Assembly (NCBI RefSeq): GCF_017985075.1
Contig: NZ_JAGNYF010000003.1
Span: 34,111 to 98,110 of the forward strand
Reading direction: 5' to 3'
DNA from: Flavobacterium sp.
GTDB taxonomy: Bacteria; Bacteroidota; Bacteroidia; Flavobacteriales; Flavobacteriaceae
DNA: 64,000 nucleotides
The notes below the pieces were generated by a model. That model did not search any database. It saw only the letters and a list, made by a program, of their open reading frames with translations, and had not been told where the DNA came from. This document shows, in pieces, positions 28,859-37,716 of the stretch (position 1 is the first letter of the stretch; every line of letters begins with the position of its first letter). The position numbers and the translations under genes were made by a program.

Positions 28859-30130
28859 ATGGCAAATCATTATCAAATACTAATTATCGGCGGAGGAAAT
28901 GCTGGGCTTTCTGTAGCTTCACAATTACTTCGAAAAAGAAGTAATCTTAAAATAGCAATTGTAGATCCTTCCGAAAAACATTATTATCAACCAGCTTGGA
29001 CACTTGTTGGTGCTGGAATTTTCGATGTAAACAAAACAGTTCGAAATGAAAAAGACTTTATTCCAAAAAATACTACTTGGATAAAAGAAGCTGTTTCAGA
29101 ATTTGAACCAACCTCTAATAAAGTAATATGCGCTTCGGGTACCGAAATAACATATGATTATATGATTGTATGCCCAGGAATTCAACTCGATTGGAATAAA
29201 ATAAAAGGCCTAAAAGAAACATTAGGCAAAAACAATGTTAGCAGCAATTATGATTTTAATTCTGCCCCATACACTTGGGAAATGATTAAAAATTTCAAAG
29301 GTGGGACTGCAGTATTTACAAATCCATCTACACCAATAAAATGTGGTGGCGCGCCTCATAAAATAATGTATTTGGCTGTTGATTATTGGCGTAAAAAAGG
29401 AATTCTTGACAAATGTGATGTACATTATGTGTCAGGAGCTACTGTTATTTTTGGTGTACCAGAATACAAAGCTACACTTGAAAAAGTGTTACTAAACGGA
29501 AACATCAAAGTACATTATAGTGCAAACACTATTGCAATTGATGGAAACAATAAAACAATAGAATTTGAAACTAAAAATACAGAATTTGTAAAACAAAGTC
29601 TTTCAAAATCTGCTGCTGGATGCTATAGTATTTCAGAAGGTAACGAAGCTGATTCAGTAAGTAGAGTTACTATGAATTTTGATTTATGCCATTCAGTTCC
29701 ACCACAATCTGCACCTGATTTTATTAAAAATAGTCCTTTACGAGACCAAGCAAATGCGCTTGGCTATGTTGAAATTGATAAAAACACAATGCAACATACA
29801 CGTTTTCCGAATGTTTTCGCTTTAGGAGATTGTACGAATGCACCTTGTAGTAAAACAGGCGCAGCAATTCGTAAACAAGCGCCAGTGGTTGTAACCAATT
29901 TATTAGAAGTAATGGATAAAAAAGCACTAACGGCAACATATGATGGTTACAGTGCCTGTCCTATTCCTACTCAATATGGTAAGTTAATGCTAGCCGAATT
30001 TGATTATACAAACAAGCCAAAAATGACTTTTCCTTTCGACCAAGCAAAACCACGTTGGACTATGTGGTTACTAAAAACCAAAGTTTTACCTTGGTTGTAC
30101 TGGAACAAAATATTAAAAGGAACTGCTTAA
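28859..30130 (+). CDS. sqr: Sulfide:quinone oxidoreductase, type II
   Basis: 423 residues with an N-terminal FAD motif (IIGGGNAGLSVASQL) and the type II SQR signatures TNPSTPIKCGGAPHKIMYL (Cys162) and YDGYSACPIPTQYGKLMLAE (Cys367), the two redox cysteines. GDCTNAPCSKTGAAIRKQ closes the FAD site, and the C-terminal LPWLYWNKILKG is the membrane-binding tail. It oxidises sulfide to a persulfide and reduces quinone. The electrons could flow to the bd oxidase encoded next. Confidence 0.9.
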   Translation: MANHYQILIIGGGNAGLSVASQLLRKRSNLKIAIVDPSEKHYYQPAWTLVGAGIFDVNKTVRNEKDFIPKNTTWIKEAVSEFEPTSNKVICASGTEITYDYMIVCPGIQLDWNKIKGLKETLGKNNVSSNYDFNSAPYTWEMIKNFKGGTAVFTNPSTPIKCGGAPHKIMYLAVDYWRKKGILDKCDVHYVSGATVIFGVPEYKATLEKVLLNGNIKVHYSANTIAIDGNNKTIEFETKNTEFVKQSLSKSAAGCYSISEGNEADSVSRVTMNFDLCHSVPPQSAPDFIKNSPLRDQANALGYVEIDKNTMQHTRFPNVFALGDCTNAPCSKTGAAIRKQAPVVVTNLLEVMDKKALTATYDGYSACPIPTQYGKLMLAEFDYTNKPKMTFPFDQAKPRWTMWLLKTKVLPWLYWNKILKGTA

Positions 30131-30155
30131 CATTTAGAGTTAACTTATTTGATAT

Positions 30156-30182
30156 ATCCCTTTCAATGAAAGGGATTTTTTT
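30156..30182 (+). terminator. Terminator after the SQR gene
   Basis: A 9-bp perfect hairpin (ATCCCTTTC / GAAAGGGAT) with a 3-base loop and six T residues. It separates the SQR transcript from cydAB. Confidence 0.88.
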
Positions 30183-30244
30183 AAATAAAATTTATCATAG
30201 ATTATCAAAAACTTATTATATAATTTAGATTAAAATAAAAGTAT

Positions 30245-31597
30245 ATGGACGTAGAAATTCTTGCTCGAATTCAGTTTGCTTTTACCGTAGCATTTCATTA
30301 TATCTATCCGCCATTAAGTATTGGTATTGGATTAATAATGGTTATTATGGAAAGTCTTTACCTAAAAACAGGTAAAAAAGAATATGAAATTTTAACACGC
30401 TTTTGGATTAAATTATTTGCCATTACTTTTGGTATTGGTGTAGCAACTGGTATCATAATGGAATTTGAATTTGGTACCAACTGGGCAGTTTACTCTCGAT
30501 ATGTAGGAGATATTTTTGGAAGTGCTTTGGCGGCTGAAGGTTTGTTTGCTTTTGGTTTAGAAAGTGCCTTTTTGGGTGTTTTACTATTTGGTTGGCATAG
30601 AGTAAAACCTTGGGTTCATTTGGTTTCAACAATAGGTGTCTTTTTAGGTTCCATGTTTTCGGCTGTTTGGATTGTCGTGGCTAATTCTTGGCAACAAACT
30701 CCAGCGGGTTATCATATTGTTGGGGAAGGATTAAATGCTCGTGCAGAAGTTACCGATTTCTGGGCAATGGTTTTTAATCCGTCTAGTATGGATAGATTGG
30801 TACATACTTGGCAAGGTTCTTTCTTAGCTGGTGCATTTTTGGTTTTAAGTGTACACGCCTACTATTTAAGAAAAGGACGTTATACTGAAATATCTAAAAA
30901 GGCATTTAAAATTGCTTTAGTTGTAGCGACGGTTTTTTCATTATCTCAATTAGTATCTGGACACAGTTCTGCTGATGGCGTAGCTGTAAATCAACCAGCA
31001 AAATTAGCCGCAATGGAAGGTCATTTCGAAAAATCAGCTCCTGCCGATTTATACCTTTTAGGCTGGGTTGACAAAGAAAAACAAGAAGTCACCGGTATTG
31101 GTATCCCTGGCGGATTATCATTTTTAGTACATCAAGATTTCAAAGCGCCCATTACTGGATTGAATAGTTTTCCAGTAGAAGATAGACCAAGCCAAATTAA
31201 TGCTGTATTTCAATTTTATCATATAATGATTGCTATCGGAATGCTACTTATTGGATTAACATTGTATGCAAGTTTTTTATGGTGGCGAGGAAAATTATTT
31301 GAAACTAAATGGTTATTATGGATATTTTCATTTGCTGTAATTTTACCGCAAATTGCCAATCAAGTGGGTTGGTTTGCAGCCGAAATGGGTAGACAGCCTT
31401 GGGTGGTTTATGGCCATTTAAGAACTAATGAAGCTTTTTCACAAGAAGTTTCGTCACATCAAATTGTGTTTTCGTTAATTATGTTTACAGTAGTTTATGC
31501 ACTTCTATTAGTACTGTTTATTTATATGGTCAATAAAAAAATTAAACACGGTCCTTATGATGAACTTAGTGAACCCGTTAATTTTCAATCGTTATAA
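30245..31597 (+). CDS. cydA: Cytochrome bd ubiquinol/menaquinol oxidase subunit I
   Basis: 450 residues, nine membrane helices. His18 is the heme b595 ligand, GRQPWVVYG is the conserved post-helix motif and PAKLAAMEGHFE is the quinol-binding Q-loop segment. The Q-loop is the short type, as the total length shows against about 520 residues in E. coli. The bd oxidases tolerate sulfide that blocks heme-copper oxidases, which suits the SQR neighbour. No strong Crp-type palindrome is seen upstream, only a poor half-site near 30184-30199. Confidence 0.95.
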   Translation: MDVEILARIQFAFTVAFHYIYPPLSIGIGLIMVIMESLYLKTGKKEYEILTRFWIKLFAITFGIGVATGIIMEFEFGTNWAVYSRYVGDIFGSALAAEGLFAFGLESAFLGVLLFGWHRVKPWVHLVSTIGVFLGSMFSAVWIVVANSWQQTPAGYHIVGEGLNARAEVTDFWAMVFNPSSMDRLVHTWQGSFLAGAFLVLSVHAYYLRKGRYTEISKKAFKIALVVATVFSLSQLVSGHSSADGVAVNQPAKLAAMEGHFEKSAPADLYLLGWVDKEKQEVTGIGIPGGLSFLVHQDFKAPITGLNSFPVEDRPSQINAVFQFYHIMIAIGMLLIGLTLYASFLWWRGKLFETKWLLWIFSFAVILPQIANQVGWFAAEMGRQPWVVYGHLRTNEAFSQEVSSHQIVFSLIMFTVVYALLLVLFIYMVNKKIKHGPYDELSEPVNFQSL

Positions 31598-31618
31598 AAA
31601 CCTTCAAAATCAATAATT

Positions 31619-32656
31619 ATGGAATATTTTTTAGGGATAGATTATCCAACGTTATGGTATTTAGTAATCGGACTTTTATTTTCTGGTTATGCTATTCTCG
31701 AAGGTTTTGATTTTGGAGCTGGTGCTTGGCACTTGTTTTTTCAAAAGGATTTAAGCCGAAGAATTGCTATAAATGCAATTGCTCCAGTTTGGGATGCCAA
31801 TCAAGTATGGCTGGTTATTGGCGGTGGCGCACTATTTGCAGGTTTTCCTGTAATGTATGCCACAATGTTATCGGCAATGTATGTGCCTTTTATGTTGTTT
31901 TTGATGTTTAATATACTTAGAGCTGCTGCCATAAAATTTAGAAGCGCCGAAGAAATGTTGTGGTGGAGAAAGACTTGGGATTTTGTATATAGTATTTCTA
32001 GTATTATGATTGCATTTTTATTAGGCGTTGTTCTTGGGAATATATTGCAGGGCTTTCCATTAGGAGAAAATTTCAGTTACAAAGGCGGGGTATTTTTCTC
32101 TTTTTTAAATCCTTATGCAATAATGACGGGCTTCACTACCTTGGCTTTATTTATGACGCAAGGAGCTATTTACTTATTATTAAAAACCGAAGGAAGATTG
32201 CACGCTAGATTAACTTTTTTACTGAGAAGAGCCATGATATTCTTCATAATCACTTTCGGAATAATGACTTTATATACCCTAGTTTTTATACCTAAAGTAA
32301 CGGCAAATTTTAGAGAAAATCCTGTTTATTTTGTAGTGCCTCTATTGTCTTTTTTAGCCGTTGCAAATGTTCCTAGATTGGTTTCAAAAAAACGGTATAT
32401 GCTAGCGTTGGTATTCTCATCTATAACAATGATGTTCCTGTTGATGCTTGTTGCAATTCAATTATACCCAACATTATTATTATCTACAATTGATCCCAAG
32501 TATAGTGTTACAATTTACAATGCAGCATCTTCGCAAAAATCATTAGGAATAATGCTGACTATTGTTGTAATCGGGACTCCATTACTGGCTGGGTATTTTT
32601 TCTTTTTATACAGTACGTTTAACGGAAAAGTAAAACTAGACGATACGAGTTATTAG
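31619..32656 (+). CDS. cydB: Cytochrome bd oxidase subunit II
   Basis: 345 residues starting MEYFLGIDYPTLWYLVIGLL with GYAILEGFDFGAG and PVWDANQVWLVIGGGALFAGFP, the CydB core. It stabilises CydA and completes the menaquinol oxidase. It follows cydA by 21 bases. No cydX-like micro-gene is visible downstream, and cydCD are not in the window. Confidence 0.95.
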   Translation: MEYFLGIDYPTLWYLVIGLLFSGYAILEGFDFGAGAWHLFFQKDLSRRIAINAIAPVWDANQVWLVIGGGALFAGFPVMYATMLSAMYVPFMLFLMFNILRAAAIKFRSAEEMLWWRKTWDFVYSISSIMIAFLLGVVLGNILQGFPLGENFSYKGGVFFSFLNPYAIMTGFTTLALFMTQGAIYLLLKTEGRLHARLTFLLRRAMIFFIITFGIMTLYTLVFIPKVTANFRENPVYFVVPLLSFLAVANVPRLVSKKRYMLALVFSSITMMFLLMLVAIQLYPTLLLSTIDPKYSVTIYNAASSQKSLGIMLTIVVIGTPLLAGYFFFLYSTFNGKVKLDDTSY

Positions 32657-32710
32657 TATAATAATTTTTTATTATCGAATATATAAATTCTATAGAAAAT
32701 ATTTATATTA

Positions 32711-32726
32711 AGTGATAAATATCACA
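32711..32726 (+). promoter_or_regulatory. Crp-type site before the peroxiredoxin gene
   Basis: AGTGATAAATATCACA, a near-perfect palindrome. The -7 element TAAATTTG (32748-32755) begins 21 bases downstream. Confidence 0.8.
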
Positions 32727-32787
32727 AACCATTACTTTTCTCTAACCTAAATTTGCAGTATTAATTAACAATCTAAATAATATTACA

Positions 32788-33432
32788 ATGGAAGAGAAAG
32801 TATTTTTAATGCCAAGAATTGGCGATATGGCTCCAGATTTTGAAGCTGTAACTACTACTGGAAAATTAAAATTTTCAGAATACAATAAAGGAAGTTGGGT
32901 TGTGTTTTTTTCACATCCTGCAGATTTCACTCCAGTATGCACAACAGAAATGAGTGGTTTTGCTAACGAAAAAGAATTTTTCGCAAAACACAATACCAAA
33001 CTAATGGGTTTAAGTATTGATAGTATTCACGCCCATATTGCTTGGGTAAATGCAGTGCACGAAAAAACAGGCGTATTATTTGAATTTCCAATAGTAGCTG
33101 ATATTTCTATGGAAGTTTCTAAACTATACGGAATGTTACAACCTGGAGAAAGCGAAACTGCAGCCGTTAGAGCGGTTTTCATTATGGATCCAGAAGGAAA
33201 AGTACGTTTAATTATGTATTATCCACTTAATGTAGGTAGAAACATGGCAGAAATTAAAAGAGCTTTATTGGCACTTCAAGCTTCTGACGAACACAAAGTA
33301 GCTATGCCTTTAGATTGGCAACCTGGAGATAAAGTAATTGTTCCTGCTCCAAAAACAGTTGAAGCTTTAGCTGAAAGAAAAAGTAGTAATTTAGAAATGG
33401 TAGATTGGTATTTAGCTAAAAAATCTATATAA
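32788..33432 (+). CDS. 1-Cys peroxiredoxin (Prx6 type)
   Basis: 214 residues with the peroxidatic motif SHPADFTPVCTTEMSGF (Cys51) and no other cysteine, so there is no resolving Cys within the chain. The C-terminal dimer region (VAMPLDWQPGDKVIVPAP) is that of Prx6 proteins. It reduces peroxides, and could reduce persulfides or peroxide formed during sulfide oxidation. Its own promoter has the island palindrome. Confidence 0.92.
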   Translation: MEEKVFLMPRIGDMAPDFEAVTTTGKLKFSEYNKGSWVVFFSHPADFTPVCTTEMSGFANEKEFFAKHNTKLMGLSIDSIHAHIAWVNAVHEKTGVLFEFPIVADISMEVSKLYGMLQPGESETAAVRAVFIMDPEGKVRLIMYYPLNVGRNMAEIKRALLALQASDEHKVAMPLDWQPGDKVIVPAPKTVEALAERKSSNLEMVDWYLAKKSI

Positions 33433-33520
33433 TTAAATTTCAAAACTAGCACTTTAAACCATTCGTTTTACGAGTGATTTTTAATGCTTAATAACAAAAA
33501 AACACCTAAGATATTTTATC

Positions 33521-33536
33521 TGTGACTTATGTCACA
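33521..33536 (+). promoter_or_regulatory. Distal Crp-type site before persulfide dioxygenase 1
   Basis: TGTGACTTATGTCACA, the best match in the window to TGTGA-N6-TCACA. It is 48 bases (centre to centre) upstream of a second site at 33569-33584, around -90 relative to the probable start. Confidence 0.75.
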
Positions 33537-33568
33537 TACTGTATTTACTGAAAAAAAAGTTGTTTTCT

Positions 33569-33584
33569 TATGATAATTGTCATA
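33569..33584 (+). promoter_or_regulatory. Proximal Crp-type site before persulfide dioxygenase 1
   Basis: TATGATAATTGTCATA, a perfect palindrome at its outer five bases. The -7 element TAATTTTG (33606-33613) starts 21 bases later, the same spacing as in the neighbouring promoters. Confidence 0.7.
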
Positions 33585-33658
33585 TTCAATATAAAATACT
33601 ACCTCTAATTTTGTTTCGATTATTAATTAAATCATTTAATCAATTAAAATATATCAAT

Positions 33659-35074
33659 ATGAAAATCGAACAAATTTACACAGGTTGTATTGCTCATGCT
33701 GCCTATTATATCGAAAGTAATGGCGAAGCTGCCATTTTTGATCCATTACGAGAAGTACAACCTTACATTGACCGAGCATTTAAAGATAATGCAAAAATTA
33801 AATATGTATTTCTTACCCATTTTCATGCTGATTTTGTTTCTGGTCATTTAGATTTAGCCAACAAAACCAATGCTGAAATTGTATATGGCCCAACAGCTAA
33901 ACCAGCTTACGAAATTATATCTGCCACTGATGGTCAAATTTTTGAAATTGGAAAATATAAAGTAAAAGTTATACATACTCCTGGGCACACTATGGAAAGT
34001 ACAACCTATTTACTTATAGATGAAAACGGAAAAGAACACGGCATAATTACTGGAGACACATTATTTATTGGTGATGTTGGTCGTCCAGATTTAGCACAGC
34101 ACGTAGTTGCTGATTTAACGCAAGACAAGTTAGCACGTCATTTGTTTCGTTCTTTGCGTGAAAAAATAATGCCTTTGTCAGATGATTTGATTGTATATCC
34201 AAATCACGGCGCTGGTTCTGCTTGCGGTAAAATGATGAGCAAAGAAACTACTGATACACTTGGCAATCAAAAGAAAACCAACTATGCCTTAAATCCAAAA
34301 ATGACAGAAGACGAATTCGTAACAGCTGTTTTAACAGGATTAACAAACCCTCCTGGTTATTTTCCTGCAAATGTATTGATGAATATTAAAGGATATGAAA
34401 ATTTAGATGCAGTTCTTAAAAAAGCTAATACACCTTTAAGTCCATCTGAGTTTGAATTGGCAGCTAACGAAACTAGAGCCTTAATACTTGATACTCGTGA
34501 TGCTTCTGAATTTGCAAAAGGATTTATACCAAATAGTATCAATATTGGTTTAGACGGAAGTTTTGCCATGTGGGTTGGAGAAATGATTGCCGACATCAAA
34601 CAAGAAATTCTTTTAGTAACTGAAGAAGGAAAAGAAGAAGAAAGTATGATTCGATTATCTAGAATTGGATACGATCATACCATTGGTTATTTAAATGGAG
34701 GTATGGATACTTGGAAAAAAGAAGGGTTTGAATTAGATATTGTAAACAGAATTACAGCCAAAGAATTAGAGGACACTATCGATTTTGATAAAACAGTTAT
34801 CTTTGATGTCAGAAAGAAAAGTGAATTTTTATCAGAACATCTTGTAAATGCAATAAATGTTCCATTAAACGAAATCAACAATCACCTAGCTGAGTTTCCA
34901 AAAGATAAAAAATTCATTTTGCACTGTGCTGGTGGTTATCGTTCTATGATTGCAGCATCCATTTTAAAACAACGTGGTTGGGATAATTTTGAAGATGTGA
35001 TCGGAGGATTTACAGAAATTAAAAACACCAATCTTTTAAAAACGGATTATGTTTGCCCGACTACGCTTTTATAA
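33659..35074 (+). CDS. Persulfide dioxygenase-rhodanese fusion 1 (CstB-like)
   Basis: 471 residues from the ATG at 33659, chosen because the paralogue begins identically (MKIEQIYTGC) and the -7 element lies inside the longer open frame. Domain order: metallo-beta-lactamase-type Fe dioxygenase (1-250; THFHADFVSGH, His110 in HTPGHTME, Asp133), a degenerate rhodanese lacking catalytic Cys (about 260-360, ILLVTEEGKEEES in the loop) and an active rhodanese (370-471, HCAGGYRS). This is the order of staphylococcal CstB, which turns persulfide into sulfite and thiosulfate. Confidence 0.9.
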   Translation: MKIEQIYTGCIAHAAYYIESNGEAAIFDPLREVQPYIDRAFKDNAKIKYVFLTHFHADFVSGHLDLANKTNAEIVYGPTAKPAYEIISATDGQIFEIGKYKVKVIHTPGHTMESTTYLLIDENGKEHGIITGDTLFIGDVGRPDLAQHVVADLTQDKLARHLFRSLREKIMPLSDDLIVYPNHGAGSACGKMMSKETTDTLGNQKKTNYALNPKMTEDEFVTAVLTGLTNPPGYFPANVLMNIKGYENLDAVLKKANTPLSPSEFELAANETRALILDTRDASEFAKGFIPNSINIGLDGSFAMWVGEMIADIKQEILLVTEEGKEEESMIRLSRIGYDHTIGYLNGGMDTWKKEGFELDIVNRITAKELEDTIDFDKTVIFDVRKKSEFLSEHLVNAINVPLNEINNHLAEFPKDKKFILHCAGGYRSMIAASILKQRGWDNFEDVIGGFTEIKNTNLLKTDYVCPTTLL

Positions 35075-35094
35075 AAAGGTGAATATTTAAAATC

Positions 35095-35132
35095 AAAAAG
35101 AGATTGTTTTTATGAAACAATCTCTTTTTTTT
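35095..35132 (+). terminator. Terminator after persulfide dioxygenase 1
   Basis: A 15-bp stem around AAAAAGAGATTGTTT / AAACAATCTCTTTTT followed by T residues, just after the stop at 35074. Confidence 0.85.
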
Positions 35133-35137
35133 TACTA

Positions 35138-35153
35138 TGTGATATATGTTACA
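35138..35153 (+). promoter_or_regulatory. Crp-type site before the carbonic anhydrase gene
   Basis: TGTGATATATGTTACA, with the -7 element TACTTTTG (35175-35182) beginning 21 bases downstream. It follows directly on the preceding terminator. Confidence 0.8.
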
Positions 35154-35201
35154 AATTTCACGAAATTCATATACTACTTTTGAAAAAATTTTATAAGTAA
35201 A

Positions 35202-35864
35202 ATGAGAAAAATAGCCCTAGCAATAACAGTTGTAGTAACTTTAGTAAGTTGTAAAAAAGAAGAAAGTCCAATTTCAATTGAAGCAAACCAAACGCCAATA
35301 GAAAAATTAATAGCGGGTAATCAACGCTTTTTAGAGGAAAAAACCATACACCCACATCAAAATAAAAATTCTGTTTTAGAAAATCAAAATGGACAACACC
35401 CTTTTGCTGTCATTGTTACTTGTTCAGACAGTCGTGTTGCACCAGAAATACTATTTGACCAGGGTATTGGCGACTTATTTGTAATTAGAAATGCAGGAAA
35501 TTTAATTTCTGATATCGATATGGGAAGTATTGAATATGCGGTAGAACATCTTGACGCAAAACTAGTTGTGGTTTTAGGTCATACCGAATGTGGCGCTATA
35601 AAAGCTTATATAGGGGACAAAAATAATGACTATAAGAAACACCACAACCACATTGACGATATTGTAGAAACTATTGCTAACGAGCAAGAAGAAAAACAAG
35701 AAGAGAAATTACATCCAAAAGAGAAAAACATATTAGGATGTATTAATGCAAACATTGAGCACTCGACAAAGGCTATAGCAAACAATCCAATAATTAAAGA
35801 GCATAAAACAAAAATAATAGCAATGCGTTACGATGTTCACACAGGCAAAATAGTCTTAATGTAA
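35202..35864 (+). CDS. Beta-class carbonic anhydrase, lipoprotein
   Basis: 220 residues with a lipoprotein signal (MRKIALAITVVVTLVSCKKE, Cys17) and beta-carbonic anhydrase motifs VTCSDSRVAPE (zinc Cys74, catalytic Asp76-Arg78) and GHTECGAI (His127, Cys130). It hydrates CO2 on the periplasmic side of a membrane. A His/Lys/Glu-rich insert (about 143-175) is notable. Its promoter carries the same palindrome as the sulfur genes on both sides; the link with sulfide oxidation is not obvious. Confidence 0.9.
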   Translation: MRKIALAITVVVTLVSCKKEESPISIEANQTPIEKLIAGNQRFLEEKTIHPHQNKNSVLENQNGQHPFAVIVTCSDSRVAPEILFDQGIGDLFVIRNAGNLISDIDMGSIEYAVEHLDAKLVVVLGHTECGAIKAYIGDKNNDYKKHHNHIDDIVETIANEQEEKQEEKLHPKEKNILGCINANIEHSTKAIANNPIIKEHKTKIIAMRYDVHTGKIVLM

Positions 35865-35876
35865 AAAAAAGACTTA

Positions 35877-35892
35877 TGTGACATTAGTTACA
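35877..35892 (+). promoter_or_regulatory. Crp-type site before persulfide dioxygenase 2
   Basis: TGTGACATTAGTTACA, with a perfect -7 element TACATTTG (35914-35921) beginning 21 bases downstream. Confidence 0.8.
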
Positions 35893-35954
35893 ATTTTTAA
35901 TAAATTCAACACATACATTTGCATCATATTATAACAATAAAAACAAATTTAATC

Positions 35955-37373
35955 ATGAAAATAGAACAAATTTATACAGGATGTTTAGCACAAGGTGCTT
36001 ACTATATCACATCAAATGGCGAAGCAGCAATCATTGATCCGCTTAGAGAAACACAACCTTATACGGATAGATTAGAAAAAGATGGCGTTAAATTAAAATA
36101 CATTTTTGAAACTCATTTTCATGCTGATTTTGTTTCAGGCCACTTAGATTTAAGTAAAAAAACAGGAGCGTCAATTGTTTATGGTCCAAACGCTAAACCT
36201 GACTTTGAATTCATTTCAGCAAAAGACAATGAAGTTTTTGAAATTGGAGACATCAAAATAAAAGTGTTACATACACCTGGTCATACAATGGAAAGCACAA
36301 CGTTTTTATTAATTGATGCTGATGGTAATAACCACGCTATTTTTTCAGGTGATACCTTGTTTTTAGGTGATGTAGGTCGTCCTGATTTAGCTCAAAAAGC
36401 AGCGTCGATGACACAGGAACAATTAGCAGGATTGTTATATCATTCTTTAAGAGATAAAATAATGCCTTTGGCTGATGATGTAATTGTTTATCCAGCTCAC
36501 GGTGCAGGATCGGCTTGTGGAAAAAACATGAGTAAAGAAACGGTTGGTACCATTGGTGATCAAAAAGCAACTAATTATGCTTTGCGTGCTACTATGACTG
36601 AAGAAGAATTTATTAAAGAAGTGACAGATGGATTATTACCTCCACCAGCTTATTTCGGAATGAATGTAGCGATGAATAAAAGCGGAATTGAAAGTTTTGA
36701 GACTGTTTTTAATCAAGGTATGAAAGCCATCAAAGCAACTGAATTTGAGGTAGTGGCTGAAGAAACTGGAGCTTTGATTTTAGATACTCGTAACAATGGA
36801 GATTTTGCTAAAGGATTTATTCCTCAATCAATAAACATTGGTATCAACGGAGATTTTGCTCCTTGGGTGGGTGCTTTAATTGGGGATGTAAAACAACCTA
36901 TTTTATTAGTAACCGATTTAGGATTAGAAGAAGAAACAGTAACACGTTTAACTCGTGTTGGTTTCGATAACGTAATTGGACATTTAGAAAATGGATTTCA
37001 AGCATGGGCAGCTGCAGGTCTTGTAGTCGATACAATAAACAGAATTACAGCCGAGCAATTTGCTAATGAAGTAAAAATTGGCGAAAGCAAAGTTATTGAT
37101 GTACGAAAAGAAAGTGAATACCAAGCAGAACACGTAGAAGATGCTTACAGTCGTCCTTTAGCTGCAATTAACGAATGGGTAAAAGACATAAATCCTGATG
37201 AACATTTCTTTATGCATTGTGCAGGAGGTTATCGTTCTATGATGGCTGCGTCTATTTTACAAGCTCGTGGATACAGAAACTTTAGCGAAGTTGAAGGTGG
37301 TTTCAATGCTATCGCAAATACAACCGTTCCTAAAACCGATTTTGTTTGTCAAAGTAAAGTTTTAAATGTATAA
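35955..37373 (+). CDS. Persulfide dioxygenase-rhodanese fusion 2 (CstB-like)
   Basis: 472 residues from the ATG at 35955. Same order as its paralogue: dioxygenase (ETHFHADFVSGH, HTPGHTME, SGDTLFLGDVGRPD), pseudo-rhodanese with ILLVTDLGLEEET where the catalytic loop should be, and active rhodanese (MHCAGGYRS). The start differs from an upstream in-frame codon that would place the promoter inside the gene. It leads an operon with two single-domain rhodaneses. The two copies differ along their whole length, so the duplication is not recent. Confidence 0.9.
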   Translation: MKIEQIYTGCLAQGAYYITSNGEAAIIDPLRETQPYTDRLEKDGVKLKYIFETHFHADFVSGHLDLSKKTGASIVYGPNAKPDFEFISAKDNEVFEIGDIKIKVLHTPGHTMESTTFLLIDADGNNHAIFSGDTLFLGDVGRPDLAQKAASMTQEQLAGLLYHSLRDKIMPLADDVIVYPAHGAGSACGKNMSKETVGTIGDQKATNYALRATMTEEEFIKEVTDGLLPPPAYFGMNVAMNKSGIESFETVFNQGMKAIKATEFEVVAEETGALILDTRNNGDFAKGFIPQSINIGINGDFAPWVGALIGDVKQPILLVTDLGLEEETVTRLTRVGFDNVIGHLENGFQAWAAAGLVVDTINRITAEQFANEVKIGESKVIDVRKESEYQAEHVEDAYSRPLAAINEWVKDINPDEHFFMHCAGGYRSMMAASILQARGYRNFSEVEGGFNAIANTTVPKTDFVCQSKVLNV

Positions 37374-37398
37374 TCTAATAGTTTTAAAAGAATAAGAT

Positions 37399-37713
37399 AT
37401 GGGAATTTTTAATAATGTATTTGGCGGAAATACTAATGAGAACTTAGCTAAATTAGTAAATGAAGGAGCATTTTTAGTAGATGTTCGTACTCCTGAAGAA
37501 TTTGCTGAGGGAAATGTTAAAGAATCAACAAACATACCTCTTGACCAAGTTGGAGTAAACTTGGATAAGTTTAAGGGAAAAGAGAACATTGTAGTTTTTT
37601 GCCGAAGTGGAAACCGAAGCGGTCAAGCCAAAAATATATTAGAGCAAAACGGTTTTACAAATGTCACTAATGGTGGAACTTGGCAAGATATAAATGATGT
37701 AATCAATAAATAA
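37399..37713 (+). CDS. Cytosolic single-domain rhodanese
   Basis: 104 residues without signal peptide: VDVRTPEEFAEGNVKESTNI and the catalytic loop FCRSGNRSG. Sulfurtransferase moving sulfane sulfur between thiols and cyanide or sulfite. 25 bases after the second dioxygenase and 3 bases before an exported near-copy. Confidence 0.9.
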   Translation: MGIFNNVFGGNTNENLAKLVNEGAFLVDVRTPEEFAEGNVKESTNIPLDQVGVNLDKFKGKENIVVFCRSGNRSGQAKNILEQNGFTNVTNGGTWQDINDVINK

Positions 37714-37716
37714 AAG

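Noticed and set aside
30184-30244. A possible Crp-type site before cydA
   Set aside because: Only one half (TCATA) fits at the correct distance from a poor -7 candidate; the left half does not match. I did not list it as a site.
33440-33475. Weak hairpin after the peroxiredoxin gene (CATTCG / CGAGTG)
   Set aside because: Short, with mismatches and a poor U tract; not a convincing terminator.
37362-37589. Antisense open frames across the sulfur genes
   Set aside because: They mirror real genes on the other strand, lack leaders, and show no protein features.
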